Shown here: piece after piece, positions 47,291 to 59,302 of the stretch
Position numbering within the stretch: position 1 is the first letter of the stretch
Layout of the letters: every line of letters begins with the position of its first letter
Source of the DNA: Eustoma russellianum
Lineage: Eukaryota > Streptophyta > Magnoliopsida > Gentianales > Gentianaceae
DNA length: 64,000 nucleotides
Direction: 5' to 3'
Assembly: GCA_036186865.1 (NCBI GenBank)
Contig: AP025055.1
Span: 8,655,776-8,719,775 of the forward strand
The notes under the pieces: generated by a model
What the model was told of the DNA's origin: nothing
Database searches by the model: none
The model's input: only the letters and a program-made list of their open reading frames with translations
Translations under genes and position numbers: made by a program

Positions 47291-48203
47291 GTACGGCCAA
47301 TACACAAATTTCGAACAAAACGATTTTCAATTAACACGTATATATATTCACATAATTCACATACATAAAAATCTCCATATTACATATACATATTCATGTA
47401 TACATATTACATATACATATACATATATATATATTTTATATTACATATGCATACATACCAAAATCCATGCCATGCACAGCCGCTGCCCAATCAGCACAAA
47501 AAAAAAAAACACAATTTCCCTCAAATATATAATCTCCATGAACAATTTGGACAGGCAATCATTTAAAATGGCCAGCATATAATTTTTAAAGGAAAAGTAT
47601 CATTTCGCTTTTGCCAATGTCCTCCCTCGGCACCAACAATTAAAAAACCCATAAATATGTAAATAAATGGACCGTGGACACACGGATGACCCTTACATAT
47701 ATATACATATTCAACTTATCCATATAGCAAATACATATATACAATCAAACATCTACGCAACCAAAAGTAATTATGTATGATCCAGATTTCATACGAAAAT
47801 AGCATCATAACTTTGTAAAAACATAGTAAATATAACAAAGGTACTTGCCTCGTGTCTCGATTATACGTGATATACGAAGAACTGGGGTAGAAAACGATCG
47901 AAATTTGGTTGTTTCACCTCCTATAGCTGGCGGCCAGTGCAAGGTTGTGGAGAAAAGGGCTGCCGATTTGCTTATGGCAAATATGGTGGAGGTTGTGTTA
48001 TATAAGAAGTGTATTTGTAGATGATATGTTCGTAGTATCCTGGTGTAATTAGAACTTTGTTTTGTGATTAAATTCTATCTTATTTCTTTTCTTATTCACA
48101 TTAGGATACTAGGTAGGCTTTATCTTTTTATTTCTTTTCTTTATGTTGCAGCCGTGTATAATGTATATATATATTGAATGGCCAAAAGACAGAGGATGTA
48201 ACA

Positions 48204-50946
48204 AACCTCTTGCGTATGGCGTGATTAATGACTTAGTATGATTCTACTTAATCGTTCACTTAGATAATGACTATGCTAAATATCCATTGCGTATTGTAAT
48301 ACGTTAACCATATCACTTCCTTATCATATGCTAAGGCCTCGAGAATCATTCCTTGTACCCAACAAGGTAGATTCTATGTCCATTATTCTCTGCTTATTTA
48401 AGATCATAACCTACTCTTCTTATAATTCTAGAATCAAGCTTAGGGGTATTGTCACCATACTAAGAGTTCTACAATCCAATCGTCGGTCTATAACGTACTT
48501 ATATCAAAGGCCATTGGTAGCCTTCTAAAATCAGTTCTTAGGTGTACTACAATCTTTACTTAATTCTCTATAGTTACAACTTGTAGGCTTCCACTTATAC
48601 CACTTGATATGAATCATCCAACTTATTGCAATCTACAATTCCGAGTCCTTAAGTCATCATATATGATTCATCTCCTAGTTATATGACCATTCCAAATATC
48701 CATCGAGTCTTCCAATATGCTAACCATCTTTCTCCTTTATCTATAATCAAATTCTCAAAATCAATTCTTATACCTACGAACTAGTTCTATGATCATATTC
48801 TTACTTTTTTTCCCAAGATAATATTAGCAACCTAGTATATGAAGTATGTGTATGGACATATTTTTCTTCACTTCAAAGAAAAGTAATTTAAGTAGCTATT
48901 ATCCGGAATATAGCTTTAACTGTTTAAAATAATATACCTTCTGAAATTTTGGTAAACATAAAACCCAAAGTATCATGTATTTGTTTTCGCAACGCTGTTT
49001 CTCGAATGACCGTTTATAAAACAATCATAAAACTTGTTCGCAAAAGTATTAAGGTTAAAACCACCTTAAAACAATTGAGACACAACAATTGTAAAATTTC
49101 TTTTTACAAAACGATTTGAACACGAAGTCTTTTTCTTTCTAACAAAATATATATTTTTGAAAGCTATGTCTTATTTTGGAAAATACAACAATTGAAAACT
49201 CAGCAAATATAAAGTTTCATAAAATAATTTGAATAAGGTACCTCTCTTTTTCAAAAAGAAGTATATATATTTTGAAACTATTTCTGCTTCGCTAAATTAA
49301 ATAAGTTCATCGCAAATAGATAAACAACTTTAAAAGCATTGAATGGGCAAAATGCTTGCGATATCATAGTCATCAAATAAAAATATTTTAGCAAAATAAA
49401 TATAGCTCAACGAAGGTTTGAGAAATATGAGAGATATATAAATATATCGTTCTTCGAAAAAATCATTATTTAAAATGTATCTGTTTGTCAGGGGTAGTCG
49501 AACTTCCATTGGGTTGCTACGAATTCGGAAAATAATAGCCTTGTAAAGTTAATATACTATATAAAAAATGAGACTAGTTGGAATATTTAAAAGAAAAAAT
49601 CTTTGAAATACCCTTGAAATATAGAATATAACTTGGTGTGCGCGCTTGTAAAAAACGTTTAACTTCTTGAAAAATAATGGTCTTATACTTCGTATAATTT
49701 TTTTAAGTCACCCCTTAATGTCAAATGAAAAATTGAACTATGCACCGTTTCTTATAAATCTTTAACTTAAGTTGTTCACTCCTAGCATGGCACGCTAAAT
49801 ATTGATCGACTTAGGACATTCTAATTCACCACGCTTTCGCATGCCACACTGATACACCGTACTTCTTTACTTGGCTATTTCAACCGTTAATTCTAATTTA
49901 GTTAGACCTCATCTGAAAAGCACCCACTACTTGTTCATGCTTACTCTGTCTCAATCGAAGCCTACTCTATACATCAGTAATTATATGTTCCTAGGAATCA
50001 ACACTTAATACTTTGTTATTCCATTGTACTTATTTTAGTAATGCTCGTTTATCACTATCAGTCAATATCCCTAATAATACTAATATCTTCGGCTTATTGG
50101 GTACTCTATAGTTCAACATCTTAATCATCACTATAACCCCTTTTGTACGATATTCTTTGCTAAATTCAACTGATCATAACACTAATAAATCTTTTTTTAG
50201 TACTTCGTTTTACTATCAATCATTTCTTAGGAACTACAATCCCCACTTAGACCTAGTCGCATTCCGACATTACGTCGAGGTAGAGACGTGGACCCGCTTT
50301 ATTTATTTTAATGATATCAGGTCCCATGCTGCTGCTGCGGGAAAGCAGCCCTAGTAACTGCCGATCTATCTAAATTTATGCATTAACCAGCGCCTACAGT
50401 ATGGCATCCTGGTTAACGCTGCAATTTTAATTATATATTATTCAAATGCTTTGTGTTTACAGGGATCGAATCAAAAGAATTATATAAATGATTATAATCA
50501 GCACTTAGGTAAGGCAATTACTTCAAACGTATGGGGCACCCTAGGCATAGGTGGGCGCCCTTTATCCGATCATCACTTAGGTCTAATGTCATCACTTAAT
50601 TCTAGAATTGATAGTCGGGATCATCATTCCTTACGCCTTAAATCATTACTTATTTCTAAGTTCAATGCTTTTCAAATCATCACCTGATGTTCAGGTCAAC
50701 ACTTAATTTCTAGAGCCGTTATTTTGTATCGTCATTCCTTAAGTCTAAAATCGTAACTTACGAGCAAAATCATCATTTAAGCTCTAAGGCCAACGTCTTA
50801 TTTCCAATAACATGCTTAACATATAATCATTTCTTACAACTGAAAGTCGGTGCCTATGTCCAACATCATGACTTAGGGGCAGAATCGTAACTTAATTTCT
50901 AAGATCATGGCCTAAATCTAAGTTTCCACCGTGGATCTAGAGCCAT
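48204..50946 (-). other. element 6 internal region, non-coding
   Basis: No coding domain in any frame. The end next to the primer site (50690-50940) is filled with ATCATAACTTA-like words. The opposite end is shared with element 4 near 33600-33950. Confidence 0.75.
50690..50940 (-). repeat. degenerate leader repeat next to the primer site
   Basis: ATCATCACTTA, CGTCATTCCTTAAG, ATCGTAACTTA and similar words recur about every 20-30 bp up to CGTGGATCTAGAGCC, which abuts the primer site. Confidence 0.65.
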
Positions 50947-50958
50947 GCTCTGATACCA
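50947..50958 (-). other. primer binding site, initiator Met tRNA
   Basis: GCTCTGATACCA on the plus strand, 2 bp from the LTR at 50961; exact match. Confidence 0.95.
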
Positions 50959-50960
50959 CC

Positions 50961-53327
50961 TGTAGCGACCCGTCCCAAGCCCTAGTACTCGAAATGACTC
51001 ACCCGTCGTATCTCACTAAGGAGAATACAAGGTGTCGATACAATTCAACTATACGCCAACAAATTAACGTATATTGATGCCAGCAGAAGTCATAAACTAA
51101 AAACCCTTGATAAATAATCATCATCATTAATACAAATGTCTAGGAAAACCCAAATCGATACACTTGTCTAATGTAGATAAACACTAATCTCCAAAATACA
51201 TAAACCTTGAATATCGATATAGCGGTCTCAACTAACACCTCGAAAGTCTCATCTAAATATCCTTAGTCTCGAAATCTCCAATCCCGATCATCCACAGTAT
51301 CCTGGCTCATTTACCTGCCAATCTGCAAAACTAATTGATAGAGGAGGGTGAGCGACATACATCGCACAACATTAACCTGACTATATTTACCATGAGATCA
51401 TACACGGAGAAGCAAGTGTAAATAAACTAAATAAATGACATAATATAAAATAACATGCTTCTCTTGGAAAATAAATTTACCTTTTTTCCCTCCTTGTACA
51501 ATCAAGCAAGTAAAGCACACACAATTTAGTCATCGCACACAAAAGTCAATACAATCAAAAATCGTGATGCAATTTCCATAATCATGAATGCAATGACTCG
51601 ACAACCATTTATCCTTTATTCATTCCATTTCATATTCCATTTCTCATATCATAGGCGATTGCCCCTTACGATATTCCTATCGCTATCCATTTCTATTTTT
51701 CTTTCATTTCCATTTTCCGATATCATATGCGATTACCCATTACGGTATCCTTACCGATATACATTTCAAATATCCATATACGGTTACTCCTTACGATATC
51801 CATATGCGATATCCATTTCTGATATCCATATGCGACTACCCTAGCGGAATCCATATGCGATATCTATTCCTGATACCCATATGTGGTTACCCCGAGCGAC
51901 ATCCATATGCGATATCCATTTATATCCATTTCTGATATCCATATGCGGTTACCCCTAGCGGCATCCATATGCGATATCCATTCTTGATACCCATATGTGG
52001 TTACCCCTAGCGGCATCCATATGCGATATCCATTTCTACTTTTTCATTTATCACTTTATTTTCATATTTAATTCCGACCTATCACCTACGTATAAGTATA
52101 CTCACATATATGCTCACGTCCACACACATGCATATACACGCTTATACTTACGCGTAACACTTGAGCTTGCGACTCAGCCCGTGCCCAGCCGCAGCCTTAC
52201 CACTGCCCTGCCCGCCTGGCACGCTGCCTTGCCGCGACCCTGACATCTGGAACCAGCGACCTTGCCAAGGCCCTGCCAGCCCTGCCGTGGCCTTGACACA
52301 GCCCTGCCGCGGCCCTTCCACGACCCTGCCAGCTGGAACTAGCGACCTTGCCAAGGCCCTGCCAGCCAGAGTCGCGGCCTTGCCACATCCCAGCCTACGG
52401 TCAACACACCAATTTCGAACAAAACGATTTCCAATTAACACATATATATATTCACATAATTCACATACATAAACATATCCATATTACATATACATATATA
52501 CATATTCATATATGCATATTACATATACATATACATAAATATATTTTATATTACATATGCATACATACCAAAATCCATGCGATGCACAGCTGCTGCCCTA
52601 GGCAGCAGCAATCAGCACAAAAGAAAAAAACGCAATTTCCCTCAAATATATAACCTCCATGGACAATTTGCACATGCAATCATTTAAAATGGTCAGCATA
52701 TAATTTTTAAAGGAAAAGTATCATTTTGCTTTTGCCATTGTCCTCCCTCGGCACCAACAATAAAAAAACCCATACATATGTAAATATTTGGACCGTGGAC
52801 ACACGGATGACCCTTACACATACACACACACACATTTTCAATTCATCCATATAGCACATACATATGTACGATCAAACATCTATGCAACCAAAAATAATCA
52901 TGTATGACCCGGATTTCATACGAAAATAGCATCATAACTTTGTAAAAACATAGAAAATATAGCAAAGGTACTTGCCTCGTGTCTCGATTATACGCGATAT
53001 ACGAAGAACTGGGGTAGAAAATGATCGAAATTTGGTTGTTTCACCTCCTATAGCTGGCGGCCAGTGCAAGGTTGGGGAGAAAAGGGCTGCCAGTTTTCTT
53101 ATGGCAAATATGGTGGAGGTTGTGTTATATAAGAAGTGTATTTGTAGATGATAGGTTAGTAGTATCGTGTAATTAGAACTTTGTTTTGTGATTAAATTCT
53201 ATCTTATTTCTTTTCCTATTCACATTAGGATACTAGGTATGCTTTATCTTTTTATTTGTTTTCTTTATGTTGTAGCCGTGTATAATGTATATATATATTG
53301 AACGTACAAAAGGCACGGGATGTAACA
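50961..53327 (-). repeat. element 6 5' LTR
   Basis: Plus-strand start TGTAGCGACCCGTCCCAAG, end GGATGTAACA, with the same internal arrays (51640-52040 GATATC-rich; 52185-52400 GC-rich) as the left LTR. Confidence 0.92.
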
Positions 53328-53410
53328 GCAGGTATATATAGGAGTATGGATGCGTCGGATTATGTGTGAAGCATTCATGGCACGTGCATTGCATTGCATT
53401 CCTTTGGGAC

Positions 53411-53520
53411 GCTGACTCCATGATACGGAGCGAGATATGCTGAGTCCACAATATGGAGCGAGATATGCTGACTCCACGATACAGAACGAGGTATGCTGAC
53501 TCCACGGTACAGAGTGTGAC
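53411..53520 (+). repeat. 28-bp minisatellite in element 4 LTR
   Basis: Four units of GCTGACTCCACGATACGGAG plus CGAGATAT, with point differences. The related element 5 LTR has an unrelated 42-bp array in the equivalent place. Confidence 0.85.
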
Positions 53521-54218
53521 CATTTGGAGCGTTGACTCTACGAAACAGAGCGATGAGTAGGACCCAGAACATGCATGGCATATCATAGAAAGAAAGGATC
53601 ATGTTGTGTGGGATAATAATGTTGTTGCGTGTGACACAGTAGTGAGAAGGAGCATGCATCATGAAGTTACGCATTGCATTTGATTGGATGAGTGCGTGTT
53701 TACCTTATGCTTCGGTTATTGGTGTTATTTATGTATTTATATATATGTTGTTGCTTTTTTTATGTGTTTATATATTTTATGAGTATGATTCCTTTTGGGA
53801 AAAGATGGATAACCTACGTGTGATTTTCCAATCACTCACCCCCTACTACTAATCCTTCCACAGGTGAGACAGAGTCTGACAATATTTTCATAGAGGACGA
53901 TTCAGATTGCGCTAGCTGGGGAGAGTGAAATTTTGTGCAACATTCGGGGACTGATGAATTTCATATTTACTTTGTTTATATCCGACATTTAGAAGTTTAT
54001 TTGACATATTGAGTTTCGTCAGCCCTAAACATTTCATTTATTTCCGTATTGGGATTATTTATAAATTGAATTCGAAAATTTTAAATTATCATTTCTGTGA
54101 AAAAATTTCTACGTTATCTCTGACGTGTAAGAAGTTTGAACGACGCCTTGTAGTTCTCGTAGTAGACTACGACAAGTGCACCGTTTCTGATGCTAGGGTT
54201 TGGGAGCGGGACGCTACA

Positions 54219-55320
54219 ATAGGCCAAAATGTCAACTTGATCAAGTATCTCGTATGGACTCACATAATGAGGACTTAGTTTACCTTTCTCTCCAAATCAC
54301 ATCACAGCCTTAGTGGGTGATACTTTAAGGTAAACTTTCTCTCCCACTTCAAACTCCAAGGGACGTCTCTTACTATTTCCCAACTCTTGCTCTTATCCTG
54401 AGAGGTCTTGAGCCTATCATGGATGATTTTCACTTTCTCTTTGGTTTGCTCGACTAATTCCGGTCCAGTGATAGCTTGCTCTCCAACTTTGTCCCAATAG
54501 ACAGGGGATCTACACTTGCGTCTATAGAGAGCCTCAAATGGTGCCATGTCGATGGCACTGTGGTGACTGTTACTGTAGGGGAACGTAATCAACTTAAATA
54601 TGCCGTCCCAGTTCCCCTTGAAGTCCTAAGCACATGCTCTCAACATATCTTCCAATGTCTGGATCAATCCTCTCTGACTGACCGTCGGTTTGGAGATGAA
54701 ATGTCATGCTCAAGCGTAACTCAGCTCCCATCCTCTTCTAACACGCTGACCAAAATTTGGTAGTGAACCTCGTGTCACGATCCGAGACAATACTGACTGG
54801 GACTGCATGTAAGCTGACGATATTATCTATATATAGCGTCACCAATCTCTCTAAGGTTGCATCACTAGGTATTGGAAGAAATTGCACAGACTTAGTCAAT
54901 CGATCCACGATTACCCAGATACTTTCGTTGTCGTTTCTTCTTCTCGGGAGCCCTACAACAAAGTCCATCGTCACATGCTCTCACTTCCACTTGGGTATCT
55001 CTAACAGCAACATCAAACATCTGTGCCTCTGATGCTCGGCTTTAACCTGCTGGCATACAAGGTACCTCTCAATAAACTTAGCCATATGTCTCTTCATGCC
55101 ACTCCACAACTAATGCTTCTTCAGATCATTATACATATTTGTGGCACCTGGATGGATCGACATATTTGAGTTGTGTGCCTCTTTCAACACTTCTTTCCTG
55201 AGGCCCTCAATATCAGGTACACACAACCTTCTCTGGTACCGGATACTGCCATCATCATGAATCTGGAAACCATCAATCTGACTAGTCATCATCCGCTCGC
55301 GAATATCTCTGAGGGTCATA
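54219..55320 (-). pseudogene. pol: integrase of element 5 (truncated)
   Basis: Would catalyse insertion of element DNA. Order on the minus strand: zinc-binding region near 55160-55040 (HPGATNMYNDLKKH, then CLVCQQVKAEH-type sequence). The core follows with the first Asp in IWVIVDRLTKS and the second in IVSDRDTRF (54974-54738). Then FHLQTDGQSERI near 54690-54660 carries the catalytic Glu. ALYRRKCRSPVYWDKVGEQA comes next, then a GPY/F-like module (GKLSPHYVSPYEILDQV) that breaks off at ILAY, 54219. Frameshifts and stops (for example TGA in the GPY/F module) make it inactive. Confidence 0.85.
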
Positions 55321-55369
55321 TCATCCTTCTGAGCCTCTTTAATCTAATCAATTAAGGACAAAGTGATAA

Positions 55370-55990
55370 TTAAGGTCGCTAGAATATTTACCGTAGAATC
55401 CATGATATCCAAATCGAACCGGTTCGCCTTTCCTGGATGATAATTAATAGTCAGATCATAATCCTTCAGTAGCTGCAACTATCTCCTCTGATGCATATTT
55501 AGCTCTTTCTGTATGAACAAATACTTCTGACTTTTATGATCAGTGAATACTTCGAACTCCTCCCCATATAGACAAGGACACCATATCTTAAGTGCGAAAC
55601 CCGTTACAGCTAATTTAAGATCATGATTCAGATAGTTCTGTTCATAAGGCTCCAACTAACGAGGGGCATATGCAATAACTCTAACTCCTTGTATAAGGAC
55701 ACATCCTAGTCCACTCTTAGATGCATCTCCGTAAATGACGAACCCTTCAGAACCTGATGGTTATGCCAATACGGGGGAAGTGATTCAGATTTTTCTTTGG
55801 CAGACTTTTTAGATATAAGGAGTGGCTTGCACTACTATCGAATGGTACGTTGGCAATGACTTTATCTACTAAGATTGCACCTAACACTTTAAGAGTTACT
55901 AATATCACTAATATTCACAAACATACATGCTTTAGTTTGAAAATAATACTTAATTACTTAATTGTTAACTGTCACGACGTCGCCGACTGC
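55370..55990 (-). pseudogene. pol: protease joined directly to RNase H in element 5 (reverse transcriptase deleted)
   Basis: Minus-strand 55880-55815 reads GAILVDKVIANVPFDSSASH, the retroviral-type aspartic protease site with DTGA changed to DSSA. About 20 codons later, near 55757, the sequence is already RNase H: GSEGFVIYGDASKSGLGCVL, then EVFTDHKSQKYLF, QLLKDYDLTINYHPGKANR. The YVDD-bearing reverse transcriptase that belongs between is missing, an internal loss of several hundred codons. A TAG interrupts the RNase H. Confidence 0.82.
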
Positions 55991-57058
55991 CTCGACGTCT
56001 GTCTATCATCACATGTACCCTTGCTTTGGTCCTCGGCCTGTCCTTCTGTTGACCTCGCTACGACTGCGATATCGGTGGCATTTGCCTCTGCTCAGGACAC
56101 TCTCTCGCATAGTGCCCTGACTTACCGCACCTGTAACATACAAACGTCTTCTTTCCACACTCACCAGGATGGGTGCGTCCACAATGTATACACGCTGGAA
56201 CTGTCTAGTAGCCCTTGGTGGTAGCGGCTGTGTAACACTGCCTTGAATCTACGGCTGGGATGGTCTAACATTGGTTCCTCCCAACTGCCTTCTGGGTACC
56301 TTTACCCAGTGTCCTGACCTTCCAGTGCTAATCTCGTCACAAGGTCTCTTGCCCCTCTCCTCTGCAGTGACTCTCCAAAAGACGCCTTCTACCTCTCTGC
56401 ACATGTCCAACAGCTCATCAAATGTCCAAGGCCTGGCAGTAACTATTCCTGATTGAATCTGTGATCTGAGCCCCGTCTTAAACTTTAATACTCTCATTTG
56501 CCATGGTAGATGGTACATACATACCAAGGGCGTGAAATCTATTAGCATATTTGGCCACTATCATGTTGCCCTGAGTTAGGGCCTGAAACTGTGCCATCCT
56601 TTGTAGAATCACACTATCAGGCACATAATACCTCTTGAACTTGTCCCAGAACTCGGACCAAGTAATCAGTGGCGTCAATCATATCTCCACACTGCGCCAC
56701 CACTCCTCTGTGTCTCCAGCCAGAAAAGGAATAATGACCTCCACTTTCAGATCCTCTGGCATCGGCAACAGTCTGAGATGGTCTGAAATGGCTTTATCCA
56801 AATCTCTGCCTCCTCTGGTTTAGGGGTCCCTCTAAATATGGGAGCCCATGAACTCTGCATCTCCTTATAAAAGAACCTCAACCCTGGTTACAGTAGTGGA
56901 GGAGGCTGTGCCTACTAATTCAACTGTTGTTGCTGCCATGCCAAAATATTTGTCATGATGGCCATGGCGTCAACAAGAGCTTGGGGAATAGCCCCTTGAT
57001 TCTGGTGTTTATCACCATCGTTACCTCCATTGCCAGCTTGGTCACGTCTTGGCAGCAT
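55991..57058 (-). pseudogene. gag: gag of element 5
   Basis: The ATG at 57058 begins MLPRRDQAGNGGNDGDKHQN, the usual basic/Gly-rich gag start of Gypsy elements. After a double stop the retrotrans-gag domain appears: WAPIFRGTPKPEEAEIWIK, then WSEFWDKFKRYYVPDSVILQ (56678-56478), LRSQIQSGIVTARPWTFDEL (56548 on). A zinc knuckle CYRCGKSGHYAREC follows near 56100-56150. Several frameshifts separate these parts. Confidence 0.82.
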
Positions 57059-57214
57059 TTTTTTTGGAATTTAAAACAATCGAAAATATATTTCATTACA
57101 TGCCAAGCTAGGGCTATTTTAGGAATTTCTAATCATTTATAGGGTGCATGTAGAAGTTCAGGGGCAGACGTAAATAAATAAAAGAAAACATGATGACGCT
57201 TATACAACCCCTAC

Positions 57215-57330
57215 CCTGATCATAACTTAAGTCCTAAGATCCTCTCTTAAGTCTACTTCGTTTATTAGGAGGTAAAATAGTCATTTAGGAAAAGATCATA
57301 GCTTAAGTCTAAGTGAGCTAGTTAATCCTG
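57215..57330 (-). repeat. degenerate leader repeat next to the primer site
   Basis: GATCATAACTTAAGTCCTAA, AGATCCTCTCTTAAGTC and GATCATAGCTTAAGTCTAAG occur between gag and primer site. The same word type occurs in elements 4 and 6. Confidence 0.65.
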
Positions 57331-57357
57331 CGTTTCCGAGGCGGATCTGGAGCCTCG

Positions 57358-57369
57358 GCTCTGATACGA
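57358..57369 (-). other. primer binding site, initiator Met tRNA (one mismatch)
   Basis: GCTCTGATACGA on the plus strand, 2 bp from the LTR at 57372; one base differs from the consensus. Confidence 0.88.
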
Positions 57370-57371
57370 CC

Positions 57372-59302
57372 TGTAGCGCCTCGCTCCCGAACCCTAACTT
57401 CGGAAACAGAGTACCCTTCATAGTCTACTATAAGAATTACAAGGCGCGATCAAACTTCTTACACCTCAGGAATAGCATAGAAATTTTTCACAGAAAACGA
57501 TAATTAAACAGTCAAATTCAATTTTTAAATAACCTCGATAATGGCAATAAATGAAATGTTTAGGACTGACGAAACTCAATACATCAAACGAAAGTCTAAA
57601 TGGATGACATAAAAGAAAATAAATATGAAATCCATGAAATGTTCCCCAAATAAATCTCTCCCAATGCTTCACTCGTCCCAGCTAGCCTGATCTGACCCGT
57701 CCTCTACAAAGATATAATTAAAACCTGGCTCACCTATGGAAGGAATAGTAGTATGGATGAGTGATTTGAAATCACCCGTAGGTTATTCGTCTTTTGCCAG
57801 AAAGAAATCATACTTACAAAATGCATAAACACATAAAGAAAATAAAACTCAAGCGTAAGATAAACATACACTTGTACATCCAAATGCAATGCACAACTTC
57901 ATGATGCATGCTCCTTCACACTATCGTGTCATACGTAACAATATTATTATCTCACGTAATATTCTCCTCTCTATCCATGATATGATGTGCATGCCTGGGG
58001 TCCTACCACACGCTCTGCAATGTGGAGTCACTCGCCCCGAAGGGATCACACGCACCTGTATCGTAGGGTCACACTCCCCAAAGGAAATCACATGCACCTG
58101 TATCGTAGGGTCACACGCCCCGAAGGTAATCACGCGCACCTGTATCCTAGGGTAATACGCCCCGAAGGGAATCATACGCACCTGTATCCTAGGGTCACAC
58201 GCCCCGAAGGGAATCACACGCACTTGTATCCTAGGGTCACACGCCCTGAAGGGAATCAGATGCACCTGTATCGTAGGGTCACACGCCTCAAAGGGAATCA
58301 CACGTGCCTGTATCGTTGGATCACACGCCCCGAAAGGATGCAATGCAATGCACGTGCCACGAATGCTACACATATAATCCGGCGCATCCAAAACTCATAT
58401 ATATACCCGTGGCCATACACGTGCATATATACTTGTACAGTTGTACCCTATTTATTCCATTTCATCTATACTCATATATATACCCGCGCCCATACACGTG
58501 CATATACACTTGTATGTATGGGTCCATTTATTATTATTATTAATTTATTCATTTATTTCTCTCTTTTTTTCATTATATATTATTATATTTTATTATTATT
58601 ATTATTATTTATTATTATAATCATTTTTTTCTTTCGGCCACTTTTTCTCTTTTGTATTCTATTTTTTTGTTTTTTTTATTTACTGGTTTTCTAATTTTTA
58701 TTGTTCTTTATTTAAACTATTTTATATTATATTAATATTACTTTATTTTCTTTGTTTGTTTTTTTCCCTCAATTATGGCCCTTTTTTCTGTTCTGACCCG
58801 CGGCCTGCCCAGCAAACACCCTGCAGCCTGGCCCGCAGTCAGCCTTTTTTTTACATTTCTTTTTTGTTTAAATTCCTGTTTCGGCCTGGCCCAACACTTC
58901 TGGCCCGACTTGCTACCCATTTCTCTTTTTTTTCCTCCTTTCTCTTATGGCCTGGCCCACTTTCCAAGCAGACCAAACCAGACCTGATCTGGTCCAACCT
59001 CTGGTCGGCTCACCAGGCCAAGACCGGGTCAAACCATTAATTCGGGTCAGTCGTGACCCGTCTCACATGAATTCCAGAATTTCCTTATTTATTATTTTTT
59101 TGTTTCTTTATTTTCTTAAAACCCTAAGTAAATCAATTTTCTTCTAAATTTAATAAAAACTTCAATTAACTCTAAATTAACCCCAAAAAATTTCATTTAC
59201 CCCATTTCATACCCAACACACATGCTGCATCTGACACTGGCCGCACGTGGGTAATCACACGCCGCCCATCACATCTGCGTGTGTCACACACGCGCCACCC
59301 GC
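57372..59302 (-). repeat. element 5 5' LTR, truncated by element 7
   Basis: Starts TGTAGCGCCTCGCTCCCG on the plus strand. Homologous to the reverse complement of the element 4 LTR, including the GC-rich block (58790-59050) and CGGCGTGTGA-type block near 59255. The remainder should lie beyond element 7, outside the window. Confidence 0.85.
58020..58340. repeat. 42-bp minisatellite, about eight copies
   Basis: Units read TCACACGCCCCGAAGGGAA then TCACACGCACCTGTATCCTA, GGG. Because 42 is divisible by three, long open frames appear on both strands (57987-58694 plus, 57921-58391 minus); they are not genes. Confidence 0.92.

Larger units (their letters stand above)
45813..48203 (-). repeat. element 6 3' LTR
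   Basis: Plus-strand start TGTAGCGAACCGTCCCGAG, end GGATGTAACA. Collinear with 50961-53327, including the minisatellite and GC-rich blocks. Confidence 0.92.
45808..53332 (-). mobile_element. element 6: non-coding Gypsy derivative (LARD-like)
   Basis: Runs 45813-53327 with LTRs of 2391 and 2367 bp, an exact initiator-Met primer site, and 2757 bp of internal sequence with no plausible protein. Flanks GCAGC (45808-45812) and GCAGG (53328-53332) differ at one base. Host LTR sequence reads smoothly across when one copy is removed (GGGCGCAGG-TATATATAGG, as in the nearby repeat at 45728). With all proteins absent it must have been mobilised by another element. Confidence 0.85.
22598..54218 (+). mobile_element. 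element 4: 5'-truncated non-coding Gypsy derivative (LARD-like) with nested insertions
   Basis: The internal region (22598-24471, then about 33606-33955) matches the reverse complement of the internal region of element 6. Compare GCATGGCTCTAGATCCACGG at 22602 with the same word beside the primer site at 50947, and TATGATCATAGA...TATAAGAAT at 33600 with the complement near 48780. A purine tract (33943-33955) precedes the 3' LTR (33956-54218). The 5' LTR and primer site are missing; the left end abuts the MULE relic. No open frame looks coding. The LTR end (GGGAGCGGGACGCTACA) pairs with the LTR of element 5. It appears to have inserted into the integrase region of element 5. Confidence 0.7.
33956..54218 (+). 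repeat. element 4 3' LTR, interrupted twice
   Basis: Pieces 33956-34050, 44355-45812 and 53333-54218 make an LTR of about 2.4 kb, from TGCCATGCCCG to GGGACGCTACA. It matches the reverse complement of the element 5 LTR: the GGCGGCGTGTGA...CACGTGCCGGATGCA block near 45030-45100 corresponds to the complement of 59220-59280, and the terminal blocks near 54150 to 57400. A GC-rich patch (45220-45400) and an A-rich patch (45430-45700) are also mirrored in element 5. Confidence 0.7.
54219..59302 (-). mobile_element. element 5: Gypsy (chromovirus-like) with gag-pol, truncated both sides
   Basis: Minus-strand order: LTR (57372-59302, cut by element 7), primer site, leader, gag, protease, RNase H, integrase. 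The left end is cut inside the integrase C-terminal module by the LTR end of element 4 at 54218/54219, so a chromodomain, if present, cannot be seen. The reverse transcriptase is absent. Its LTR is homologous to that of element 4, making it the coding relative of the non-coding elements 4 and 6. Confidence 0.85.

Noticed and set aside
47056..47582. Proline/alanine-rich open frames on both strands (also 52148-52653)
   Set aside because: GC-rich simple repeat with all frames open; part of the element 6 LTRs.
50947..50958. tRNA-like sequence GCTCTGATACCA
   Set aside because: It is a 12-base primer site complementary to a tRNA 3' end, not a tRNA gene; no cloverleaf surrounds it or the other primer sites.
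57921..58694. Long open frames of up to 235 codons on both strands
   Set aside because: Caused by a 42-bp tandem repeat (a multiple of three) lacking stops; no protein motif and both strands open.
57372..59302. Elements 4 and 5 as one element with inverted LTRs
   Set aside because: Element 4 has its own non-coding internal region and purine tract feeding its LTR, while element 5 has gag-pol and a primer site on the other strand; two related elements joined at 54218/54219 fit better.
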